From contig CM066287.1 of assembly GCA_033816765.1 (NCBI GenBank), positions 6,820,001 through 6,884,000 of the forward strand: a stretch of 64,000 bases of DNA, in the 5' to 3' direction. This document shows positions 1 through 10,017 of the stretch, one piece after another. Position 1 is the first letter of the stretch, and every line of letters begins with the position of its first letter. The DNA is from Nothopassalora personata (lineage: Eukaryota > Ascomycota > Dothideomycetes > Mycosphaerellales > Mycosphaerellaceae). The position numbers and the translations under genes are program-made. The notes under the pieces are model-generated. The model saw only the letters and a list, made by a program, of their open reading frames with translations. It searched no databases and had not been told where the DNA came from.

Positions 1-558
1 CAAGCACTAGGCATCGAAGCCGAGGGCCGCGAGATGCCATCCCCATGTTCTGGTTGTCGAAAGGCCAGAGTGCCTGAAGGAAAGAAGAGTCCTCGTTGTG
101 TGGTGGATGTGCGCTTTGGGTGCTGTTCGGAGTGCGTTCGCAAGGGTGTCAAATGTGACGTGACTGTCACGTGGACTGAGTGGGAGCGGCTTCGCAACCA
201 GCGTCGAAAGCTGAAGCGAGAGCTTGATGAGGCTGAAGAGAAGGTGACAGAGGCGATGTCAAAGGTGCATCGTCTTAGGAAACAACTGCGCGTTGCTGAG
301 GACAGGGAGGAAAAGGCGATAGCGAAGGATTTCGAGGATCTTCGCAGTTTGCCGAGCGTGGGTGTCGATGCCTTTTCCGCGCCTTCGTCCTGTCTTCTCG
401 TTCCTGAAGGTAGCCCCGAAGAGCTAGAGGGGGTTTTCCAGATGTCGATTCCTTCCTGGGAGGACCTTTCGATGATTCCGGATGATGCCCTCTGGTCATA
501 TCCGACCCTTGAGGACGCCGCAGCAGCTTCTTCGAGCGCTGGTCCTTCTGGTGGATAG
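1..558 (+). CDS. Retrotransposon-associated Cys-rich coiled-coil protein, divergent to gag-pol (5' partial)
   Basis: The frame is open from base 1. The first in-window ATG is at 34, but residues before it align with the N-terminal extension of the homologous ORF in element B, so the true start is off the window. Six cysteines follow the pattern CX2CX13CX8CX2CX6C, similar to a fungal Zn2Cys6 cluster but with a longer first spacer. After them comes a charged Arg/Lys/Glu heptad-like stretch (about residues 50-100 from the ATG), probably a coiled coil, and an acidic Ser-rich tail. It lies in the 3' part of element A on the strand opposite gag-pol. Homologues occur at the same place and orientation in elements B and C. 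The function is unknown. A DNA- or RNA-binding role is inference from the cysteine pattern. Confidence 0.7.
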   Translation, partial: QALGIEAEGREMPSPCSGCRKARVPEGKKSPRCVVDVRFGCCSECVRKGVKCDVTVTWTEWERLRNQRRKLKRELDEAEEKVTEAMSKVHRLRKQLRVAEDREEKAIAKDFEDLRSLPSVGVDAFSAPSSCLLVPEGSPEELEGVFQMSIPSWEDLSMIPDDALWSYPTLEDAAAASSSAGPSGG

Positions 559-618
559 GTGTTTGGTTTCTCATAGGAGATATGTTCGTGTAAGTTCTCC
601 GTTTCCCTTATTAAACCT

Positions 619-692
619 GGTCATGTAGCTCAGTGGTAGAGCGCAAGCTGTCTACACTCTTGAGGTCGTAGGTTCGATTCCTACTCTGGCTG
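619..692 (+). tRNA. tRNA-like sequence with intact Pol III A and B boxes, probably not a functional tRNA
   Basis: An A box (TAGCTCAGTGG, 626-636) and a B box (GTTCGATTC, 672-680) match the consensus perfectly. The D arm (GCTC/GAGC) and T arm (GTAGG/CCTAC) pair fully. The acceptor stem pairs only with three G-U wobbles and one mismatch. The anticodon stem has a C-U mismatch and the loop is 9 rather than 7 nt, so no anticodon can be assigned. It lies between the stop of element A pol and the divergent ORF. I see no copy at the matching place in elements B or C. Confidence 0.6.
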
Positions 693-695
693 CTT

Positions 696-742
696 CCAGC
701 CGACTGGTCGCCAATCGGTGACTAGTAGGCTGGCCGTTTTTT
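696..742 (+). terminator. Hairpin followed by a T6 run, candidate Pol III terminator
   Basis: CCAGCC (696-701) pairs with GGCTGG (728-733). The inner bases 703-712 pair with 717-726, including two wobbles, around a 4-nt loop; 702/727 is a mismatch. Six T follow at 737-742. Placed directly after the tRNA-like unit, this would end a Pol III transcript of roughly 120 nt. It overlaps the last codons and stop of element A pol in antisense. The role is inferred. Confidence 0.45.
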
Positions 743-3700
743 GGTCTTGTAGTATTCCTGGATCTTTTGCTGACAGTTTCGTAGGTTTTGTTTTGGTTCC
801 CAGGTATTTTCTGATTCGTCGTATCCTTTCCATTTGACAAGGTATCGCTGACCTTTCTTATCTAGGATTCTTTCGACTTCGAATTCGTTTTCTGCTTCCG
901 GTTCGAAATGGAAGCTCTCCTGGCAGGGTGTTTGGGCGTCTGCGGGTTCCAACTTGGAGATATGGAAGACTGGGTGGATTTTTGCGTCAGGTGGTAGTCG
1001 TAGTCGATAGTTAACTGGTCCTACGACTTTGTCGATTAAAAATGGTCCGACCTTGACGTGATCCAGTTTCTTGGTCTGTCTTCTTGTTCTCAAGTTTTTT
1101 GTGAGGAGATAGACCTTATCCCCCTCTTTTAGCAGAGGTGCCATTTTTCTCGTGTCCTGCCGTTGTTGAGACAGTTTTCGTTGTGCATCTTCGATCGCCT
1201 TGCGTGTTTCTTTGTGCACTTCCTTAAGAGTATCCGTCGTCACGATTGCTCTCTCGGCTTGTGGATGGGATCCAGGTGTTCCAAATAGGTTAGGATCTTT
1301 ACCAAAGTTCGCATAAAATGGCGTCGTTGAAGTTGTCTCCGATTTGTGGTTGTTCAGTGCAATCTGCGCCATTGGCAGTAATGAAACCCAGTTGTCTTGT
1401 GCATAGTTGATGTAGTGTCGTAGGTATTGTTCCAGCGTTTGATTCATCCTTTCGGTTTGTCCGTCTGTCTCCGGATGATATGCTGTTGACAGCTTGTGTT
1501 TAATTCCGATCGTTCCCATAAGCGTCTTCCAGTAGTTTGATGTGAATAGCTTGTCTCTGTCCGTTATAAATACTTGGGGGAATCCGTGGTATCGGATAAG
1601 TCTGTCCAGTACAAGGTATCCGAGCTGCTCTGCATTGTACGTTTCCGATGCAGGAATGAAGTGTGCGTATTTCGTAAGTCTATCAACCATGACTAGTATC
1701 ATGTCGTATGGTTGTTTCGTAACTTGATCCTTTGACGGTGGGAGTTTCGTAATAAAGTCCATTGTGACTTCGTCCCATGGTTTTGTCGGTGGTGTCCTGA
1801 ACTGTAGGTGACCGTATTTTGCATGTCTCGCAGTCTTGTTTCGTTGGCAGTGTACGCATTGTTTAATATAGCGTGACACCTTAAGTCTCATCTGTGGGAA
1901 TGAGAAACTGCGTTGTATTAGGTCCATTGTTTTTGAAGTTCCGGGGTGTCCGTAATTTGGTCCGTCGTGACGTTGTCGTATGCATTCTTCTTCTCGATCC
2001 TTAGGTACTTGGTATTTTCCTTGCGATATAGGGAATTGTTCGTCCCTGTCGCCTAGTATCCGTACGATGTTATTGAATTCTCTTGTGTTGGCACTAAGAC
2101 TTCCGTCGGGGTTTGTCTTTAATATCTTATGTTGCACTGGTTCTTTTCCTTCCATGTAGTCGCTTCTTCGGCTCAGCGCGTCGGCGCGGCCATTCTCTCG
2201 TCCTGGAGTATATTTAATTTCGAACTTATACTGTCCCAGCAGCTCCGACCAGCGGGCTTGCCTTCGAGTAAGTTCTTTCGTCGTCGTAAAGTACGTAAGA
2301 TTCTTGTGGTCAGAAAGAATCGTTAACTTCGGTGGGCCCTCGACATATACTCTCCAATGTTGCATAGCAGCAACAATGGCTAGAAGCTCTTTATCATGGA
2401 TGTCGTAGTTCTGTTCCGCTGTGGTCATTTTCCGGGAGTAATAGGCTACTGGGTGTCTCTGCCCATCGTGTGTCTGTGTTAGACATGCGCCTATTGCCAT
2501 ATCAGACGCATCGGTCTCGATGTGGACTTCCTTGCTACCATCGAATAGTCGAAGCGTAGGGGCTGAAGCGCATTGTTCCTTGAGTTTCTTAAATGCCTCA
2601 ATCTGTTCCTTTCCCCATTTCCAAGTGACGTCCTTTCTTGTAAGCATCGTCATTGGTGCTGCTATTTTTGCGTAATCCTTGATGAATTTCCGGTTGTAGT
2701 TCGCTAGTCCAAGGAATGATTGTACGTCCTTGACTGTTTTTGGTTCTGGCCACTCTCTAATTGACTGTGTCTTCGCAGGGTCGATCGTTATCCCTGTAGT
2801 GCTGATGATGAAGCCTAAGAATTTGACTTCTTTCTTATGGAATTCGCATTTCTCGGGTGCCGTCTTAAATCCTGATTGCGTGAGTCGTTCGAAGACGTCC
2901 TGGACTTGTTTTATGTGTTCCTGTAGGGATCCTTTTGTGTAGACTAGTATGTCGTCCATGTAGGCGATAACGCATACGTCGAGTAGGTCTCTAAGTGTTT
3001 CGTTAACAAGGTTCTGGCAGGATGCGGGTGCGTTGGTCAATCCCATTGGCATAACCAAGAATTCGTAAAGTCCGTATCTTGTCCTGAAAGCGGTCTTCCA
3101 TTCTTCTCCTTCCGCCATTCGTATAGCGTAGAAGGCATCTCGTAGGTCAATCTTCGTGTACCAGTCTGATCCGGTTAATCTGTCTTGTGCTTCTTCGATG
3201 TTGGGTAGCGGGTATCGGTTCTTGATCGTGATCTCGTTTAACTTCCTGTAGTCTTGTACGAGTCGTAACTTCCCGTTTGCTTTTGGAACGAACATGCATG
3301 GAGTTCCTGCACTTGAGGTGGATCTTCTTATCCATCCTTTGGCTAGCTTCTCCTTCAGCCATTCTCGTAGGGTCTGTAGCTCTTTCTCAGACATTTGATA
3401 TAGGGGTCCCCATGGAGGCTCTTTCCCTGGCTGAATGTTGATCTTATGATCCCATGGGCGGTGCTTAGGTAAGGCGGTTTTGCCTCTCTCCTCTTCAAAG
3501 AGTCGCGACCACTTGCGATACTCCTTGGGAATACTCAACTCTGAGATGTTAGTATTCTTCGATGGTGCGTTACTTCCATCACTTCCAGTGACTTCGTGAC
3601 CCGGCGGCCCCACGCCAGTGTCTGTCCCGGTCGAAGGTGGTTCTTCTGTCCTTCTGTTCGGCGCAAGCTGTATCTCGTTTAGCTGTTTCCTTGCCTCATC

Positions 3701-4147
3701 TGCCAGTGAACGCTGCCACTGCGCAGGCTGAATGTCGACAACGCAATCGCATTCCCTAAATGTGAGTACTCCTCTTCTCCAGTCGATTACTGGATTGTGC
3801 TTTCTCAACCAAGGCATACCTAATACTATGTCATGACTGGCCATATCAGTGACATCCAAGGTAATATTCTCGTGGTGCTGTTGGATAGCCAGTGGCAATG
3901 GTGTCGTCTCCCATTCCACGCTAGGTAACGATGATCCGTTTACCGCGATCAACTCGTAACCCCATTTCTTCTTCAGGGTAGCTAACCCGTTTCTTCTTGT
4001 GAAAGACTCAGAGATAAAATTCCCCGCTGCTCCTGAGTCGATCATGACACTGGTCTTGTGTCCGTTGACGATTGCTTGTGTCTGGAAAACTGTGTTTGAT
4101 GTCGATGCGTGAGCGTGAATATTGCATAACTCCCTCCGGTCGCTCAT
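722..4147 (-). CDS. pol: Ty3/Gypsy Pol polyprotein with chromodomain (element A)
   Basis: An 1141-residue uninterrupted ORF. In order: aspartic protease with DSGA at 37-40; reverse transcriptase with YMDD at 396-399; RNase H with TDASD at 545-549 and DALSRR near 656; integrase with zinc-binding H727, H733, C764, C767 and the DDE triad D797, D863, E899; and a chromodomain in the last 55 residues (motif FEVERILD through WEP). The chromodomain places the element among the chromoviruses, whose integrases are guided to chromatin marks. The ATG lies 2 nt beyond the gag stop, in the -1 frame relative to gag, and the pol frame is open upstream of that ATG. Translation could therefore use reinitiation or a -1 frameshift. 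All catalytic residues are present, so it may be active. Confidence 0.95.
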   Translation of the reverse strand: MSDRRELCNIHAHASTSNTVFQTQAIVNGHKTSVMIDSGAAGNFISESFTRRNGLATLKKKWGYELIAVNGSSLPSVEWETTPLPLAIQQHHENITLDVTDMASHDIVLGMPWLRKHNPVIDWRRGVLTFRECDCVVDIQPAQWQRSLADEARKQLNEIQLAPNRRTEEPPSTGTDTGVGPPGHEVTGSDGSNAPSKNTNISELSIPKEYRKWSRLFEEERGKTALPKHRPWDHKINIQPGKEPPWGPLYQMSEKELQTLREWLKEKLAKGWIRRSTSSAGTPCMFVPKANGKLRLVQDYRKLNEITIKNRYPLPNIEEAQDRLTGSDWYTKIDLRDAFYAIRMAEGEEWKTAFRTRYGLYEFLVMPMGLTNAPASCQNLVNETLRDLLDVCVIAYMDDILVYTKGSLQEHIKQVQDVFERLTQSGFKTAPEKCEFHKKEVKFLGFIISTTGITIDPAKTQSIREWPEPKTVKDVQSFLGLANYNRKFIKDYAKIAAPMTMLTRKDVTWKWGKEQIEAFKKLKEQCASAPTLRLFDGSKEVHIETDASDMAIGACLTQTHDGQRHPVAYYSRKMTTAEQNYDIHDKELLAIVAAMQHWRVYVEGPPKLTILSDHKNLTYFTTTKELTRRQARWSELLGQYKFEIKYTPGRENGRADALSRRSDYMEGKEPVQHKILKTNPDGSLSANTREFNNIVRILGDRDEQFPISQGKYQVPKDREEECIRQRHDGPNYGHPGTSKTMDLIQRSFSFPQMRLKVSRYIKQCVHCQRNKTARHAKYGHLQFRTPPTKPWDEVTMDFITKLPPSKDQVTKQPYDMILVMVDRLTKYAHFIPASETYNAEQLGYLVLDRLIRYHGFPQVFITDRDKLFTSNYWKTLMGTIGIKHKLSTAYHPETDGQTERMNQTLEQYLRHYINYAQDNWVSLLPMAQIALNNHKSETTSTTPFYANFGKDPNLFGTPGSHPQAERAIVTTDTLKEVHKETRKAIEDAQRKLSQQRQDTRKMAPLLKEGDKVYLLTKNLRTRRQTKKLDHVKVGPFLIDKVVGPVNYRLRLPPDAKIHPVFHISKLEPADAQTPCQESFHFEPEAENEFEVERILDKKGQRYLVKWKGYDESENTWEPKQNLRNCQQKIQEYYKTKKRPAY

Positions 4148-4149
4148 TC

Positions 4150-6168
4150 CTAGGGAGCTGATCCTTTTCCCGAATGGTATGTGGTTCGCTGTGCTTCGTA
4201 CCTAGAGGCTTCGGCTAGAACCTGTAGCCCGTTGCCCTGTGTCCACACCTGTAGTCTGTTGCGTTCCTGGATCTTCTGCGTTTCTGAGTAGAGTGCGCGT
4301 GCGTGTTGCACTATGTTGTGTAATTCATTCGATACGAATGTTCCTGACGGTGTTTGGTACCCGGTACCTGTTATTCGGCTTCCTATAGGTGGTCGTTCTG
4401 TAATGGCGGTTGCTAGGTTTTCGGTTGTTTCCATGAGTGGGTATCCCCAGGCCATGCCTCGTAGGGTGTCGAGTGTCTTGTCAAACTCAATGGAATGTAG
4501 CCTCCTTCGTCCACCTATCTTAGGTAGGAATTCCTCGTGCCTTCTTTGTAGGTAGATGATCATGTCGTACAGTTTCTTGGGTGCATCTACCGTGAAGGTA
4601 AGTTGTTCATTGTCGTCGTCAGTGTCGCTCTCTTCTCCTTCGGAGGAATCTTCTTCGCTTGATTCTTCCGGATCCTGTTCTTCCTCGATGGTATCTAGCC
4701 CGGTGGTTTCTTGACTTTCTTCCTGTGGTTCTGGTGACCATGATCCGTTCCATCCTGGGTCCTGATTTTCTTTATCGCTTCCATCTTCGTTGAAGTAGGA
4801 TTCATCGATGTCCACTTCTCTGAGCGTGGCGTTTTGCCTATGCGTCGCTCCTAGGGTTCCTCGTGGTTGCTGAGGCCAATACCCTGCGCCTGATTTCGCG
4901 GCGTAGTGGATTTGACACGAGTCTTGGTAACAGAATCGCCAATGAAGGCTTCCATGACCATTTCGAGACTCAGGTTCGGTCTCGTAGTCGACTCTTCGTG
5001 TCATCATGTTGAACTGTCGTGGTTGGTTCTTCGCATCAAATGGAATGACCACCATTTGCTGCCCATGGTATCCTCCTCGTCCTTCTGAGGGGTCCAGGAG
5101 AGGCGTCGTGCTTCTGTTGCTAGCTCTCTCCCCCACTCTCCGAGTATAGTCGGTATCTCCCCGAGATCCAACGCTGCTCTCAGATTTACTAGTTCGGGGT
5201 TGCATCATATTGAACTGCTCGCGGCGCACCATATTTTTACCGCGGCAATCTCGCGCCATGTGGCCTTCCTTGCCACAGGCATAGCATGTGAGTTTTCCTT
5301 TTCCTTTAAAGGGCTTTCCGTGGCCCCTACTCTTAACGATCCTCCGTCCTCGTTGGGTAACGTCCAGTTCCATTGGCTGTGGTCCATAGTAGGGTTGGCT
5401 TTGTCGTGAGAATTCTCCCTTCGCAACGTATCCTCCTAAGGGTCTGCGATCCGGAGCGTATCCTGCTATTCCTCCTACTTTGGAGTCGTATTTCTTCTCC
5501 TGGTGTCGTTCCCAGAGCTGGTCATCGATATTGATCGACGCCTTCATTAGCTCTTCGAGGTTGGTGATCCGTCCCCCGTGTCTTATCAACTCGTCCTTGA
5601 CGGAGTCCTTAAGTCCACGTCGGAACATAGTCATCAACGCCGTCTGGTCCCATCCGGTGATTTGTCCGTATTCTTCGAATTTGGCGGCATACTCTGAAGT
5701 AGACGTCTTCTGCTTTAGGTGTTGAATAATTCGTATGGCCTGTTGGACTTCGTTCGAGGTTCCAAAGATTGACTTCATCTTCTCTTTGAAAAGGGTGTAG
5801 CTCCTGAACATTCCAGTGGGGTCTAATCGTCCCATACCTTCAAGGTATTCCTTAAGGTAAGGTTTGATCCAGTTCTGCGCACTTCCGCGAAGGTACGTGA
5901 TGGCGAAGATAGTCCTTTTATCGGCATCGACTGGGTTGAACATGAGGTACATATCCATCTGATTGATCCAGTCGTCGAACTTGGCTCTGTCTCCGTGGAA
6001 GAGGTCTGGCTTAGCAGCCTTAACGTCGTTCTTCCTTGGGGTAGGCTCGTCATCGTCATCAGACTCATCGTCCTTCGTGGTGGTAGTCTGTTGTGGTGGC
6101 GCACGGCGGATGCTTCCTGCTTCGCTGGGGGCGGGTGTTCCCCTACCAGCTGCTTGAGTAGCGCTCAT
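4150..6168 (-). CDS. gag: Ty3/Gypsy Gag with CCHC zinc knuckle (element A)
   Basis: The frame is open to an ATG at 6216, but that codon lies inside the 5' LTR. The second Met at 6168 (MSATQ) is preferred because it follows the LTR and matches the start of gag in element B. This gives about 672 residues. The N-terminal half has an acidic Asp run, then a retrotransposon-gag capsid domain (motifs KPDLFHGDRAKFDDW and YLRGSAQNWIKPYLK). A nucleocapsid CCHC knuckle (CYACGKEGHMARDC) lies near residues 295-308. The C-terminal third is acidic and low in complexity, then ends with a conserved helical-looking segment. It forms the virus-like particle and packages the element RNA (family knowledge). Confidence 0.93.
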   Translation of the reverse strand: MSATQAAGRGTPAPSEAGSIRRAPPQQTTTTKDDESDDDDEPTPRKNDVKAAKPDLFHGDRAKFDDWINQMDMYLMFNPVDADKRTIFAITYLRGSAQNWIKPYLKEYLEGMGRLDPTGMFRSYTLFKEKMKSIFGTSNEVQQAIRIIQHLKQKTSTSEYAAKFEEYGQITGWDQTALMTMFRRGLKDSVKDELIRHGGRITNLEELMKASINIDDQLWERHQEKKYDSKVGGIAGYAPDRRPLGGYVAKGEFSRQSQPYYGPQPMELDVTQRGRRIVKSRGHGKPFKGKGKLTCYACGKEGHMARDCRGKNMVRREQFNMMQPRTSKSESSVGSRGDTDYTRRVGERASNRSTTPLLDPSEGRGGYHGQQMVVIPFDAKNQPRQFNMMTRRVDYETEPESRNGHGSLHWRFCYQDSCQIHYAAKSGAGYWPQQPRGTLGATHRQNATLREVDIDESYFNEDGSDKENQDPGWNGSWSPEPQEESQETTGLDTIEEEQDPEESSEEDSSEGEESDTDDDNEQLTFTVDAPKKLYDMIIYLQRRHEEFLPKIGGRRRLHSIEFDKTLDTLRGMAWGYPLMETTENLATAITERPPIGSRITGTGYQTPSGTFVSNELHNIVQHARALYSETQKIQERNRLQVWTQGNGLQVLAEASRYEAQRTTYHSGKGSAP

Positions 6169-6185
6169 CCTGAGGGCGTTCAAAG

Positions 6186-6620
6186 TGTTATTGTCTCGTT
6201 CCAGGGCTAGTCTCAAAAGAGAGATAAGTCAAGTCACGTGGCGGTATTATTCTTTGGAGAGGCTGAAGCAAGCTGAGCGAAGATGAATGATAGGAATAAG
6301 AGTTGTATTCCAATCAGTGAGATAGTAACATGAGTTGAACGCATCAGAACCATAAGGGTTTCTAGCGTTCCTAAATACAAAGGAGGTTCGTATGCCATCC
6401 GGTGTTAGATGTCCGTCTGTCCACTCGACCGGTCGTCTGGTCGTGTGGTCGTGTACGTCCATACGCTACTTCTGCGGTCGTGTTCGACCATGCACTAAGC
6501 GCGCGGTCGTGCACGTGACCCGGGCGTGGGGTCCCTTTCTCTTCCTAGCGATTGGTTCGTGTCTTCTGATTCTTCCTCCCCATGCCACGTCCTGCACCGT
6601 CCTTCATCCGAACCGTAACA
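6186..6620 (-). repeat. 5' LTR of element A (435 bp)
   Basis: On the plus strand it starts TGTTATTG and ends CGTAACA, giving TG...CA ends in both directions. The U5-side half matches the LTRs of element C. The U3-side half matches element E instead of C. The U3 contains several GGTCGT-type repeats between about 6430 and 6515 and an E-box-like CACGTG near 6515. Another CACGTG lies at 6235 in the U5 side. Its mate, the 3' LTR, lies left of the window. Confidence 0.8.
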
Positions 6621-6639
6621 ATACTCTTAGAGCCTTTAC

Positions 6640-9600
6640 TAAAAGTTTCGTAGGTTCCTTTCTAGTTCCCAGGTATTTTCTAATTCGTCGTATCCTTTCC
6701 ACTTAATAAGGTATCGCTAACCTTTCTTATCTAGGATTTTTTCGACTTTAAATTCGTTTTCTACTTCTAGTTCGAAATAGAAGCTCTCCTAGTAGGGTGT
6801 TTTGGCGTCTACGGGTTCTAACTTAGAGATATAGAAGACTAGGTAGATTTTCGCGTCTAGTAGTAGTCGTAGGCGGTAGTTAACTAGTCCTATAACTTTA
6901 TCGATAAAAAATAGTCCGACTTTAACGTAATCTAGTTTCTTAGTCTATCTTCTTATTCTTAAGTTTTTTGTAAGGAGATAGACCTTATCCCCCTTTTTTA
7001 GTAGAGGTGCTATTTTTCTCGTGTCTTGCCGTTATTAAGACAGTTTATGTTATGCATCTTCGATCGCCTTACGTGTTTCTTTATGCACTTCCTTAAGAGT
7101 GTCCGTCGTTACGATTGCTCTTTTTACTTATAGGTAGGATCTAGGTGTTCTAAATAGGTTAGGATCTTTACTAAAGTTCGTATAGAATAGCGTCGTTAAA
7201 GTTGTCTCCGATTTGTAGTTGTTTAGTACGATCTACGCTATTAGCAGTAATGAAACCTAGTTGTCTTATATATAATTAATGTAGTGTCGTAGGTATTGTT
7301 CTAGCGTTTAATTTATCCTTTCGGTTTATCCGTCTATTTCCGGATAATATGCTGTTAATAGCTTATATTTAATTCCGATCGTTCCTATAAGCGTCTTCTA
7401 GTAATTTAATGTAAATAGCTTATCTCTATCCGTTATAAATGCTTAAGGGAATCCGTAGTATCGGATAAGTCTATCTAGTACGAGGTATCCGAGCTACTCT
7501 ACATTGTACGTTTCCGATGTAGGAATAAAGTGTGCGTATTTCGTAAGTCTATTAACTATAACTAGTATTATGTCGTATAGTTGTTTCGTAACTTAATCTC
7601 TTAACGGTAGGAGTTTCGTAATAAAGTCTATTATAACTTCGTCCTATAGTTTCGTCGGCGGTGTCCTAAGCTGTAGGTAACCGTATTTTACATGTCTCGT
7701 AGCCTTATTTCATTAGTAGTGTACGCATTGTTTAATGTAGGGTAACACCTTAAGTCTTATCTATAGGAATAAGAAGCTACGTTATATTAGGTCTATCGTC
7801 TTTAAAGTTCTAGGGTGTCTATAAGTTAGTCCGTTGTAATGTTATCGTATACATTCTTCTTCTCGATCCTTTAGTACTTAGTATTTTCCTTACGATATAG
7901 GGAATTGTTCGTCCCTATCGCCTAATATTTGTACGATGTTGTTAAATTCTCTTATGTTAGTACTAAGACTTCCGTCGGGGTTCGTTTTTAGTACTTTATG
8001 TTGTACTGGTTCTTTTCCTTCTATATAGTCGCTTCTTCGGCTTAGCGCGTCGGCGCGGCTATTTTCTCTTCCTAGAGTATATTTAATTTCGAACTTGTAT
8101 TGCCCTAGTAGCTCCGACTAGCGGGCTTGCCTTCGGGTAAGTTCTTTCGTCGTCGTAAAGTACGTAAGATTCTTATAGTTAGAAAGAATCGTTAACTTCA
8201 GTAGGCTCTCGACATATACTCTCTAATGTTGTATAGTAGTAACAATAGCTAGAAGCTCTTTATTATAGATGTCGTAGTTCTATTCCGCTATAGTTATTTT
8301 CCGGGAGTAATAGGCTACTAGGTGTCTCTACCTATCGTGTGTCTATGTTAGACACGCGCCTATTACTATATTAGACGCATCGGTCTCGATGTGGACTTCC
8401 TTACTACTATCGAATAGTCGAAGCGTAGGGGCTAAAGCGCATTGTTCCTTAAGTTTCTTAAATGCTTTAATCTGTTCCTTTCCCTATTTCTAGGTAACGT
8501 CTTTTCTCGTAAGCATCGTTATTAGTGCTGCTATTTTTACGTAGTCCTTAATGAATTTCCAGTTGTAGTTCGCTAGTCTAAGGAATAATTATACGTCCTT
8601 AACTGTTTTTAGCTCTAGCTATTCTCTAATTAACTATGTCTTCGTAGGGTCGATGGTTATCCCTATAGTGCTAATAATAAAGCCTAAGAATTTAACTTCT
8701 TTCTTATGGAATTCGCATTTCTCGGGTGCTGTCTTAAATCCTAAACGCGTAAGTCGTTCGAATACGTCCTAGACTTACTTTACGTAATTCTAAAGGGATC
8801 CTTTCGTGTAGACTAATATGTCGTCTATATAAGCAATAACGTATACGTCGAGTAGGTCTCTAAGTGTTTCGTTAACAAGGTCCTAATAGGATACGGGTAC
8901 GTTAGTTAATCCTATTAGTATAACTAAGAATTCGTAAAGTCCGTATCTTATTCTAAAACGGTTTTTTATTCTTCTCCTTCTACTATCCGTATAGCGTAGA
9001 AGGCATCTCGTAGGTTAATCTTCGTGTACTAGTCTAATCCGGTTAATCTATCCTATGCTTCTTCGATGTTAGGTAGCGGGTATCGGTTCTTAATCGTGAT
9101 CTCGTTTAACTTCCTATAGTCTTACACGAGTCGTAACTTCCCGTTTGCTTTTAGAACGAACATATATAGAGTTCCTACACTTAAGGTAGATCTTCTTATC
9201 TATCCTTTAGCTAGCTTCTCCTTTAGCTATTCTCGGAGGGTCTATAGCTCTTTCTTAGACATTTAATATAGGGGTCCCTATAGAGGCTCTTTCCCTAGCT
9301 AAATGTTTATCTTATAATCCTATAGTTAGTACTTAGGTAAGGCATCCTTACCTCTTTCCTCTTTAAAGAGTCGCGACTACTTACGATACTCCTTAGGAAT
9401 ACTTAACTCTAAGATATTAGTATCCTTCGATAGTGCGTTACTTCTATTACTTCTAGTAACTTCGTAACCCGGCGGCCCTACGCTAGTGTCTATCCCGGTC
9501 GAAGGTAGTTCTTCTATCCTTCTATTCGGCGTAAGCTATATCCTATTTAGCTGTCTCTTTGCCTTATCTACTAGCGAACGCTACCGCTACGTAGGCTAAA

Positions 9601-10017
9601 TGTCGATAACGTAGTCATATTCCCTAAATGTAAGTACTCCTCTTCTCTAGTTAATTACTAGATTGTACTTTCTTAACTAAGGCATACCTAGTACGATGTT
9701 ATAACTAGCTATGTTAGTAACATCTAAGATAATCTCCTCGTAGTGCCGTTAGATAGTAAGTGGTAGCGGTATCGTCTTGCGCTCTATACTAGGTAAGGAT
9801 GATCCGTCTACCGCGATTAATTTATAACCCTCTTTCTTCTTATAGGTAGCGATCCTATATCTTATAACAAATAATTCGGAGGTAAAGTTCCCGCTCGCTC
9901 CGGAATCTATTATAGCATCTGTCTTATGCCCGTTAACGATAATCTTAGTTCGAAACACTATTATCGTTAGTAATGCTTAAGCCTTTTCTATGTTGCATAA
10001 CTCCCTTCGGTCGCTTA
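6640..10017 (-). pseudogene. pol of element E, RIP-inactivated
   Basis: Colinear with element A pol from the chromodomain end (6640) to the start (the ATG has become ATA near 10017). Many TAG/TAA stops arise from TGG or CAG codons. A short open piece at 9749-9958 still encodes the protease motif DSGA. No complete domain remains translatable. Confidence 0.88.

Larger units (their letters stand above)
1..6620 (-). mobile_element. Element A: intact Ty3/Gypsy chromovirus, 3' LTR beyond the window
   Basis: Reads on the minus strand: 5' LTR (6186-6620), gag (6168-4150), pol with a C-terminal chromodomain (4147-722), then a 3' region with a tRNA-like sequence and a divergent ORF that runs off the left edge. 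Both long ORFs are uninterrupted and CA/TG dinucleotides are normal, unlike the closely related elements C and E, so this copy is young or has escaped RIP. The 5' LTR begins on the minus strand with TGTTACGG at 6620. The next bases on the right, ATACT (6621-6625), would be its target-site duplication, but the left copy is outside the window. It lies inside the 3' part of element E's pol, whose homologous sequence resumes near 6640. Confidence 0.9.

Noticed and set aside
652..840. Minus-strand ORF ending in GIEPTTSRV
   Set aside because: That peptide is what the reverse strand of a tRNA T-arm gives by chance; it only confirms the tRNA-like sequence.
6168..6216. Upstream ATG of element A gag at 6216
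   Set aside because: It lies inside the LTR; the Met at 6168 matches the start of gag in B and C.
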